From Persephonella sp. (GTDB taxonomy: Bacteria > Aquificota > Aquificia > Aquificales > Hydrogenothermaceae), in contig JALTAS010000236.1 in the NCBI GenBank assembly GCA_027058925.1, positions 1 through 6,975 on the forward strand: a stretch of 6,975 nucleotides of DNA. Direction: 5' to 3'. The notes beneath the pieces are model-generated. The model saw only the letters and a list, made by a program, of their open reading frames with translations. It searched no databases and was not told where the DNA came from. A program made the translations under genes and the position numbers. Below are positions 1-5,174 of this stretch, in pieces. Within the stretch, counting starts at the first letter, position 1. Every line of letters starts with the position of its first letter.

Positions 1-965
1 CTCTTGCGATTGGGGCTGTTGTTGGAGGTGTCCTTCAGGTTTTAATCCAGATACCCCTTTTGATGAAAGAAAGGATACAGATAAATCTTTCTTTCAGGCT
101 GCTCCCTGAGATAAAAGAGACATTCAAAAGGCTAATTCCTGCATTTGCCTCATTTGGGGTCAGTCAGTTTGCTTTTGTTGTTGATACTGTTATCGCTTCT
201 TTTCTTGTTGGTGGTGCGATATCCTATCTTTATTATGCCAACAGGATATTTCAGCTTCCTATAGGTATTTTTGCCATCGGTGTTGGGAATGCCCTTCTCG
301 TTTCTCTATCTAAACACAGATCTGAAAACAACACAACAGCCTTTTTAAATGATCTTAATGCCGGCCTTAAATTTGCTATTTTTATATCAATTCCTGCAAC
401 TTTAGGTATGGTAGTACTTGGAAAAGAAATAATTACTGCACTCCTGCAGAGGGGAAGCTTTTCTTATCACGATGCAGATCTAACATACCTTGCTCTGCTT
501 GGATACTCAGTAGGCCTCACAGGTTATGCTCTCACAAGACCTATTAAAAGTGCGTTTTTTTCTATCGGTGATACAAAAACCCCTCTGTACTCAACAGTTT
601 TTGGACTTTTGATAAGCATAATCCTTGCACTGATTTTTGGATTTTTACTCGGTTGGGGTGTTTTTGGGCTTGCCCTGGCTTCTTCAGCTGGAGGTATATC
701 AGGATTTTTGTATCTTTACTTTTTTTCCAAATTTAGGATTGATCTTAAAGAGCTTTTTAAAACCTTTTTAAAAACTTCATTTTCTGGAATTGTGATGGTC
801 ATTTTTATTCTTTTTTTGAAGGAAGTGGTGGTTAATATTTATTTGCAGGTATTTGGAGGAGTTATATCAGGCGTATTTATCTATTTTTTATCTGCATACC
901 TGTTGAGGGAAAGCTCGGCAATATATTTTATAAAAATACTGAGAAAAAGGTTTATTTCCCAATAA
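1..965 (+). CDS. murJ: Lipid II flippase MurJ (MviN family), C-terminal part, cut at window start
   Basis: This integral inner-membrane protein flips undecaprenyl-linked peptidoglycan precursor (lipid II) to the periplasmic side and belongs to the MOP exporter superfamily. The reading frame is open from base 3, and the residues before the first internal Met (LAIGAVVGG, then LQVLIQIPLL) already match MurJ, so the true start lies upstream. About 320 residues are visible, against roughly 500 for the family. Family hallmarks are SYLYYANRIFQLPIG followed by IFAIGVGNALLVSLS, and later TRPIKSAFFSIGDTKTP. The Arg in YYANR sits where E. coli MurJ has a functionally important Arg; the preceding residue is Asn where E. 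coli has Asp. Several strongly hydrophobic segments follow, ending in a basic tail (KILRKRF), consistent with the C-terminal membrane bundle. The stop codon lies inside the convergent pyruvate kinase gene, and I see no terminator after it. Identity is secure; upstream operon context is not visible. Confidence 0.95.
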   Translation, partial: LAIGAVVGGVLQVLIQIPLLMKERIQINLSFRLLPEIKETFKRLIPAFASFGVSQFAFVVDTVIASFLVGGAISYLYYANRIFQLPIGIFAIGVGNALLVSLSKHRSENNTTAFLNDLNAGLKFAIFISIPATLGMVVLGKEIITALLQRGSFSYHDADLTYLALLGYSVGLTGYALTRPIKSAFFSIGDTKTPLYSTVFGLLISIILALIFGFLLGWGVFGLALASSAGGISGFLYLYFFSKFRIDLKELFKTFLKTSFSGIVMVIFILFLKEVVVNIYLQVFGGVISGVFIYFLSAYLLRESSAIYFIKILRKRFISQ

Positions 966-2373
966 TCTGTTTTATGTCCTCCTTTCTCAATACTCTCACT
1001 ATGCTTGTTGATCCTGTCACGCCTCCAACGAAACCAAGAAGTGCAATGGTTATATCATTTTCTGTAAAGTCTTTTTTATATGCTTTTTTAACAAAGCTTT
1101 TTAACATCTGGTCTGTGTTGAGGTTTTCCCCAATTATCATGTAAGGTCTGACACCCCAGACTATGTTTAGTCTTCTAAAAGTCTTAATATCATGTGTTAT
1201 TCCAAGTATCTCGCATTTTGGTCTGAACTTTGCTACATTGATGGCTGTTCTTCCTGATCTTGTAAAGGAGGCTATTGCCTTGGCGTTTAAATCCTTTGCA
1301 AGACTGCTTCCTGCAGATGCAACCGCTGTTGTAACATCACCATCAACAGGCATATTTTTGTAAAATGGGTATATCTTTTCTGTTTCCTGTATCGTTCTTT
1401 TCATCACTTTAACAGCTTCTACAGGATACTTTCCCACGGCTGTTTCATCAGAAAGCATTACAGCATCTGTGCCATCAAGAACGGCGTTAGCTATGTCAGA
1501 GACTTCTGCCCTTGTAGGTCTTGGTGATGTCAGCATTGATGTTAACATCTGGGTTGCTGTAATAACAGGCTTTCCTGCATCATTACATTTGGATATTATC
1601 ATTTTTTGGAGAACAGGAACTTTTTCCATATCTATCTCAACACCCAGATCTCCCCTTGCAACCATTATCCCATCAGACACTTCTATAATATTGTCTATAT
1701 CTTCAATAGCCTCATGTTTTTCAATTTTGGCAAATACAGGAGCATCTCCTCCATTATTTTTAATAAACTTTTTTGTGCTGATTATCTCATCTGCAGACTT
1801 CACAAAAGATAGTGCAACTAAATCTATTCCTATCTTAATGCCAAACTTTATGTCTTCTTTATCTTTCTCTGTAAGGGCTGGAATGTCTATCCTTACACTG
1901 GGAAAGTTTACACCCTTCTTTGAGGATATCATTCCGCCAACAATAACTTTGGTAAGAACCTTATCCTTAGTTTTTTCTATCACTTTCAATCTTATCATAC
2001 CATCTGATATGTATATTCTGTCCCCTTCTTTTAACTTGTCTATAATCTCAGGATGGTTAAGGCTTATTTTTTCCTTGTCTCCGATTACCTGTTCTTTTAC
2101 TATCCATATCTTGTCTTCATAATGTAGATAAAAGGGTTCTTTAACATCACCTATCCTGATTTTTGGACCTGAAAGATCCTGAAGAACGGCAACCTCTCTT
2201 CCTAACTGTTTTGAAACTTTTCTGATTTTGTTCATGTTTTCACTGTGCATTTTATAATCACCATGCGAGAAGTTGAATCTAAAAACATCAACTCCTGCTA
2301 TCATCAATTTTTCAATCATATCTTCAGAAGAGGTCGCCGGTCCTATTGTTGCCACAATCTTGACTTTTTTCAT
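952..2373 (-). CDS. pyk: Pyruvate kinase
   Basis: Cytosolic glycolytic enzyme converting phosphoenolpyruvate and ADP to pyruvate and ATP. The 473 residues match full bacterial length and look intact. Domain order is A (1-70), B lid (about 71-165), A (166-340), C (341-473). Visible active-site residues are R32, N34 and S36 in FRFNFSHG, K216 and metal ligand E218 in AKIEK, D242 in ARGDLG, and T274 in TATQM; their spacing equals that of the rabbit enzyme (K269, E271, D295, T327). The sequence DLSGPKIRIG (66-75) has Lys71 where K+-dependent enzymes have Glu, which predicts K+ independence. The conserved SGETA motif reads SDETA (308-312). The C domain ends cleanly, with no extra PEP-utilising domain. 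The ATG is preceded, on its own strand, by GGTG five bases upstream, a weak ribosome site. The 3' end overlaps murJ by 14 bp. In an autotroph this enzyme would feed pyruvate to biosynthesis; that role is inferred. Confidence 0.97.
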   Translation of the reverse strand: MKKVKIVATIGPATSSEDMIEKLMIAGVDVFRFNFSHGDYKMHSENMNKIRKVSKQLGREVAVLQDLSGPKIRIGDVKEPFYLHYEDKIWIVKEQVIGDKEKISLNHPEIIDKLKEGDRIYISDGMIRLKVIEKTKDKVLTKVIVGGMISSKKGVNFPSVRIDIPALTEKDKEDIKFGIKIGIDLVALSFVKSADEIISTKKFIKNNGGDAPVFAKIEKHEAIEDIDNIIEVSDGIMVARGDLGVEIDMEKVPVLQKMIISKCNDAGKPVITATQMLTSMLTSPRPTRAEVSDIANAVLDGTDAVMLSDETAVGKYPVEAVKVMKRTIQETEKIYPFYKNMPVDGDVTTAVASAGSSLAKDLNAKAIASFTRSGRTAINVAKFRPKCEILGITHDIKTFRRLNIVWGVRPYMIIGENLNTDQMLKSFVKKAYKKDFTENDITIALLGFVGGVTGSTSIVRVLRKEDIKQIIGK

Positions 2374-2583
2374 GATGACACCATAATAGTTGTAATTATA
2401 TTTATTATATAATAATAGTTATTATTTAGATTGAATTTTGTCTGGTGTTTATAATATAATATTAATATTCAAATTTTTTGATTTTTAATATATATGGGGT
2501 AAATCATGGTTTTCCTAACAAGAAGTTATTATATAAATTGGGGTAATTAATAAAAAACAAAAATATTATGAAGGTGGCAGCAG
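2374..2583. promoter_or_regulatory. Divergent pyk/perR control region with AT-rich palindromes
   Basis: This 210-bp gene-free spacer is much richer in A/T than the flanking genes and must carry the promoters of both pyk (leftward) and perR (rightward). I see a 14-bp perfect palindrome TTATTATATAATAA at 2402-2415, an overlapping inverted repeat AATAATA-GT-TATTATT at 2411-2426, and a palindrome AATATTAATATT at 2458-2469. The 11-mer TTATTATATAA occurs at 2402-2412 and again at 2526-2536. These resemble the Per box (7-1-7 repeat of TTATAAT), so PerR autoregulation is plausible. However, chance palindromes are common in such AT-rich DNA. A leftward TATAAT lies at 2395-2400 (about 22 bases before the pyk start), and a rightward TATAAT at 2450-2455; neither has a convincing -35. 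No small ORF or RNA gene is evident. Confidence 0.5.
2571..2577 (+). promoter_or_regulatory. Ribosome binding site of perR
   Basis: AAGGTGG lies six bases before the ATG at 2584 and selects it over an out-of-frame ATG at 2568. Confidence 0.75.
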
Positions 2584-2982
2584 ATGGAAAAAAACGTTAA
2601 AAGAAGAAATACACAGCAGAGAAAAGTAATACTTGAGATCTTGAGATCAACAGATATCCATCCAACAGCTGACTGGATATATGAGAAGGCCAGGCAGGTT
2701 ATCCCTAATATCAGTCTCGGCACAGTTTACAGAAATCTGAAGATACTTAAAGATGAAGGTCTTATTCTTGAGCTTAATGACGGAAAACAAAGCAGATTTG
2801 ACGGAAGGGTTGATCAGCATTTCCATTTCAAATGCTTAAGCTGTAACAGCATATATGACATTGATAACAGAAAGATAGTAAATATTGAACATAACGATCT
2901 AAGAAAGGAAGGTTATCAGGTACAGAGCTTTGATGTTGTTTTCTCAGGCATCTGTCCAAAATGTAACGGAAATCAGAATTGA
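2584..2982 (+). CDS. perR: Fur-family transcriptional regulator, PerR type (peroxide sensor)
   Basis: Cytosolic, metal-dependent DNA-binding repressor of 132 residues, normal length for the family. The N-terminal winged helix (about 8-75) contains NTQQRKVILEIL, HPTADWIYEKA and the recognition-helix segment SLGTVYRNLKIL. The C-terminal dimerisation domain contains DQHFHFKCLSC and ICPKC. Against B. subtilis PerR, every regulatory-metal ligand is present: H26 (H37), D73 (D85), H79 (H91), H81 (H93) and D92 (D104). The structural zinc cysteines are C84, C87, C124 and C127. Asp at 73 and 92, where Fur usually has Glu, argues for the PerR subtype, in which bound iron catalyses histidine oxidation by peroxide and releases the repressor. 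Residues of the additional Fur metal site are missing (Q78, F80). It is first in an apparent operon: its TGA overlaps the TTG start of the molybdoenzyme. Subtype is inferred from ligands; Fur-family membership is secure. Confidence 0.85.
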   Translation: MEKNVKRRNTQQRKVILEILRSTDIHPTADWIYEKARQVIPNISLGTVYRNLKILKDEGLILELNDGKQSRFDGRVDQHFHFKCLSCNSIYDIDNRKIVNIEHNDLRKEGYQVQSFDVVFSGICPKCNGNQN

Positions 2983-3578
2983 AGAAAATTGTAAGTCCTA
3001 TTAATAAAAGACCTGATAGGCTTCCTCCGGGTCAGTTCTGGAGCAACAGGCTTCATGTGCTTGGTGTATCCGAACCGCCTGAAATAGATCTTTCTGAATA
3101 TAGACTGCACATTTTTGGCGAAGTTGAAAGGGCTGTAATTCTTTGCTGGAACAATATTATCAGCTTTGAGACTGTTGAGCTTACAGCAGATTTTCACTGC
3201 GTTACAAGATGGAGCTGTCCTGATGTGAAATGGACAGGATTTCATGTTAATCAGATAAAAAATCTGGTTCGGATTAAACCAACAGTCAGATCTGTTATGG
3301 TGCATTCCCTTTATGGATATACAACAAACATACCTGTAGAGTACTTTTTTGATGAAGATGTAATTTTTGCATACAAACTGTTTGATAAACCCCTTCCTTC
3401 AGATCATGGCTACCCACTTAGGCTTGTTGTCCCAAAGCTTTACTCCTGGAAAAGTGCAAAATTTGTTCATAAAATACAGTTTATGGAGAAAGATTTGCCC
3501 GGTTACTGGGAGCAAAGGGGTTATCACATTCTTGGAAATCCCTGGAAAGAGCAGAGATATGCAGAAAGGTCTTATTAA
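2979..3578 (+). CDS. Sulfite oxidase-like molybdopterin-dependent oxidoreductase (YuiH/MsrP-related)
   Basis: A 199-residue single-domain protein of the oxidoreductase molybdopterin-binding (SUOX-fold) family. It should bind a Mo-pterin cofactor through C74 in DFHCVTRWS. Other family blocks are RLPPGQFW (14-21), PDVKWTG (81-87), LYGYTTNIP (111-119), DHGYPLRLVVP (142-152), LYSWKSAKFV (154-163) and the C-terminal PGYWEQRGYH and NPWKEQRY. There is no Tat or Sec signal, haem domain or Mo-cofactor dimerisation domain, so it should be a cytosolic, minimal member needing a separate electron partner. None is encoded next to it. The start is TTG at 2979, sharing TTGA with the perR stop, with only a weak GGA eight bases upstream; this points to translational coupling. 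The C terminus overlaps the M20 gene by 20 bp. Substrate is unknown: MsrP, its characterised relative, reduces methionine sulfoxide. Fold assignment is strong, function open. Confidence 0.85.
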   Translation: MKKIVSPINKRPDRLPPGQFWSNRLHVLGVSEPPEIDLSEYRLHIFGEVERAVILCWNNIISFETVELTADFHCVTRWSCPDVKWTGFHVNQIKNLVRIKPTVRSVMVHSLYGYTTNIPVEYFFDEDVIFAYKLFDKPLPSDHGYPLRLVVPKLYSWKSAKFVHKIQFMEKDLPGYWEQRGYHILGNPWKEQRYAERSY

Positions 3579-4629
3579 CAGGCTAAAAAAAGAGCTGTAC
3601 AATCTTATCTCTATTCCTTCCCACAGAGACTGCGACAGAATAAACAGTTATATCAAAAACAGGCTTTCCTTTATCAGCTTTAACAATCAGCCTGTTGGGA
3701 AAAGAAACCTTTATAATGTTTACAGCATATCCCCAGAAAAACCTGTCTTAATAAATACACATGTTGATACCGTCCCCCCTCTAAATATGAAAAATCCCTT
3801 TTCTCCTATTGAGAAAAACGGCAGAATTTACGGCAGAGGAGCCTGTGATACAAAAGGTTTAATAGCCTCTCTCATAATAGCCCTTGAGGATTTCAAGAAA
3901 AACAACCCTGATAAAGATATACCTATATCAATAGCATTTACAGTTGATGAGGAAGAAAATACAGCTCTTGGATCTGAAAGGCTTGTAGAAATTCTGGACG
4001 GGATAACTTCTGTTATCGTTCTTGAACCTACTTATGGAAGAATATGCACAAAGCAGATGGGATCTTACGAGTTTAGCCTGAGAATAAAACTTCCTTCGGC
4101 TCACGGTTCAGAGTTTGAGAAGTTCAAAAACCCATCAAAAGAGGCTTTCAAAGTTATAAATATGATTGAAAAAGAATTAAAAAGACCTGTAAACATAATA
4201 AAGTTTGTCAGCGGATGGGATCATTATGCTGTACCTGAAAAAGCACATCTTCTTTGTGAGTTCAAAGTTTTTGAAAATGAGCTTATTTCCGATATTGAAG
4301 CTAAGCTATCAGATGTGATTGGCAGGTTTGGATACAGTATTGAACTTGAGGTGGAAGATTTTGAGGGGTTTTTAACCTTTAAAAAGGGGAATGCGTACGA
4401 TTTACTCTGCAGATCTTACGAAAAGGCTCTTGGAGACAAACCAAAAGAAGGAATAATGCCATCATGGACAGATGCTTCAAACTTTCACAAAGCAGGGCTT
4501 GAATGTTTAGTTTTTGGCTTTTGTGGTCTTGCAGACTGTCATACAGAAAGGGAGAACATATCTGTTGAAGAATTATACTCAATGTATCAGGTTCTTTATA
4601 AATTCTTTTCCATTCTTAACCAGCCGTAG
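3559..4629 (+). CDS. M20-family zinc metallo-deacylase/peptidase (ArgE/DapE/acetyl-lysine deacetylase-like)
   Basis: Predicted cytosolic di-zinc amidohydrolase of 356 residues. Metal ligands and catalytic residues follow the M20 pattern: H68 with D70 in THVDT, bridging D97 in GRGACDTKG, general base E131 and ligand E132 in VDEEE, E156 in LEPTYG, and H328 in CHTEREN. The inserted lid domain carries the dimer His, H182, in SAHGSE. The usual D-x-R lid strand reads EFK (234-236). I chose ATG 3559 because the following residues (GLINRLKKELYNLISIPS) match the family N terminus; an open frame continues upstream to 3367, but those codons lie inside the molybdoenzyme and look nothing like M20. GGAAAG sits nine bases before the ATG. 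It overlaps the previous gene by 20 bp and the convergent acetyltransferase gene by 34 bp. Substrates in this family include N-acetylornithine, succinyl-diaminopimelate and LysW- or acetyl-linked lysine; the sequence does not decide. Confidence 0.85.
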   Translation: MQKGLINRLKKELYNLISIPSHRDCDRINSYIKNRLSFISFNNQPVGKRNLYNVYSISPEKPVLINTHVDTVPPLNMKNPFSPIEKNGRIYGRGACDTKGLIASLIIALEDFKKNNPDKDIPISIAFTVDEEENTALGSERLVEILDGITSVIVLEPTYGRICTKQMGSYEFSLRIKLPSAHGSEFEKFKNPSKEAFKVINMIEKELKRPVNIIKFVSGWDHYAVPEKAHLLCEFKVFENELISDIEAKLSDVIGRFGYSIELEVEDFEGFLTFKKGNAYDLLCRSYEKALGDKPKEGIMPSWTDASNFHKAGLECLVFGFCGLADCHTERENISVEELYSMYQVLYKFFSILNQP

Positions 4630-5072
4630 TAGTTTAGACCTGTTTCCTTAAACCCATGTTTTTTATAAAAATCAATCGCCCTTTTGTTTTTTTCGCCGAC
4701 CCACAGTGAAGCTTTTTTTAACCCTTTTTCTTTAAAATGTTTTAAAATCTGTTTCAAAAGAAAATCGCCGTACCCTTTACCCCAGTACTCTTTTTTAACA
4801 GAAAGTTCGTGGATCTCTCCAACATTCTCCCCCTTGAGATCTATCCAGTTGCTGTCTCCAACAACAAACCCCGCAGGTTTATCGTTGTGATAAAAGATCT
4901 TAAAAAATGTTGAATGTTTTTTCAGCCATTTGATATACCTTTTTGCATGTTTTCTACTTGCTTCGCCATATTCAGGATATTCCTGATAAGCATCCATAAG
5001 TATATCAATAACATCATCTATTTTTTCCTGTGAAAAATTCTCAAGTCTGGTATTTTCAACTTTTAGATCCAT
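4596..5072 (-). CDS. GNAT-family N-acetyltransferase
   Basis: A 158-residue, single-domain GCN5-related acetyltransferase that should transfer an acetyl group from acetyl-CoA to an amine. Motif A runs from about 86 to 110 (EIHELSVKKEYWGKGYGDFL), with the pyrophosphate-binding loop W97-G-K-G-Y-G102. Motif B is NKRAIDFYKKHGFKETG (129-145), typical of the family. The N-terminal third (ENTRLENFSQEKIDDVIDIL and after) is variable and would define the acceptor, which I cannot predict. No Shine-Dalgarno sequence precedes the ATG; a TATACT hexamer on this strand (5081-5086) lies only eight bases upstream of it, so the mRNA may be leaderless. Its last 34 bases overlap the M20 gene, and it is divergent from the KamA-like gene. 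Ribosomal-protein or small-molecule acetylation are both possible. Family is secure, substrate unknown. Confidence 0.9.
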   Translation of the reverse strand: MDLKVENTRLENFSQEKIDDVIDILMDAYQEYPEYGEASRKHAKRYIKWLKKHSTFFKIFYHNDKPAGFVVGDSNWIDLKGENVGEIHELSVKKEYWGKGYGDFLLKQILKHFKEKGLKKASLWVGEKNKRAIDFYKKHGFKETGLNYYGWLRMEKNL

Positions 5073-5080
5073 AATATATT

Positions 5081-5086
5081 AGTATA
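5081..5086 (-). promoter_or_regulatory. Possible -10 element for the GNAT gene
   Basis: TATACT on the minus strand ends about eight bases before the start codon. With a 17-base spacer the -35 would be ATGCAA at 5104-5109 (three of six consensus bases). Transcription would start almost at the ATG, which fits the absence of a ribosome site. Confidence 0.35.
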
Positions 5087-5103
5087 TGCTTTTGGCAGGT
5101 TGT

Positions 5104-5132
5104 TTGCATACAAAAATCAGTTAATTTATAAT
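5104..5132 (+). promoter_or_regulatory. Sigma-70-type promoter of the KamA-like/guaA unit
   Basis: A consensus -10 TATAAT (5127-5132) stands 17 bases after TTGCAT (5104-5109; TTG of the -35 is matched). Predicted transcription start is near 5139, which gives a leader of about 35 bases. The -35 hexamer coincides with the best -35 candidate for the divergent GNAT promoter. The -10 overlaps the left arm of an inverted repeat (see next entry). Confidence 0.6.
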
Positions 5133-5174
5133 AACCTTCCACCTTCCGGTGATTAAATACGGAGGTTATTACCT
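5129..5174 (+). promoter_or_regulatory. Structured leader/operator with tandem ACCTTCC repeats facing the Shine-Dalgarno site
   Basis: ACCTTCC is repeated in tandem (5134-5140, 5141-5147). The Shine-Dalgarno site GGAGGT (5161-5166) is eight bases before the ATG. Bases 5129-5139 can pair with 5161-5171 in an 11-bp stem with one G-T wobble. The second repeat copy (5141-5146) can also pair with all six bases of GGAGGT. The loop holds a small CACC-TTCC-GGTG hairpin (5140-5151), and ACCT at 5171-5174 is a third partner for AGGT. These pairings are mutually exclusive, as in translational switches. Because the predicted start is near 5139, the long stem would be lost from that mRNA, so it may instead be a DNA operator. 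The pairing is seen directly; function is inferred. Confidence 0.4.

Noticed and set aside
924..938. Inverted repeat TATTTT-ATA-AAAATA as a pyk terminator
   Set aside because: The stem is all A/T, only six pairs, has no clear T tract on the pyk strand, and lies within murJ coding sequence.
1469..2122. 217-codon open frame on the plus strand
   Set aside because: It lies wholly antisense to the well-conserved pyruvate kinase, and its translation is Ile/Ser/Leu-rich with no recognisable domain.
2458..2469. Palindrome AATATTAATATT as a strong operator
   Set aside because: Self-complementary A/T runs of this size are expected by chance here; it does not match the Per or Fur consensus.
2979..2982. 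Apparent in-frame fusion or frameshift between perR and the molybdoenzyme
   Set aside because: Both proteins have complete family-length ends and a TTG start at the overlap explains the arrangement; this is ordinary coupling.
3367..3558. Upstream extension of the M20 gene to an earlier ATG
   Set aside because: These codons overlap conserved molybdoenzyme sequence in another frame, and the M20 N-terminal pattern begins only after 3559.
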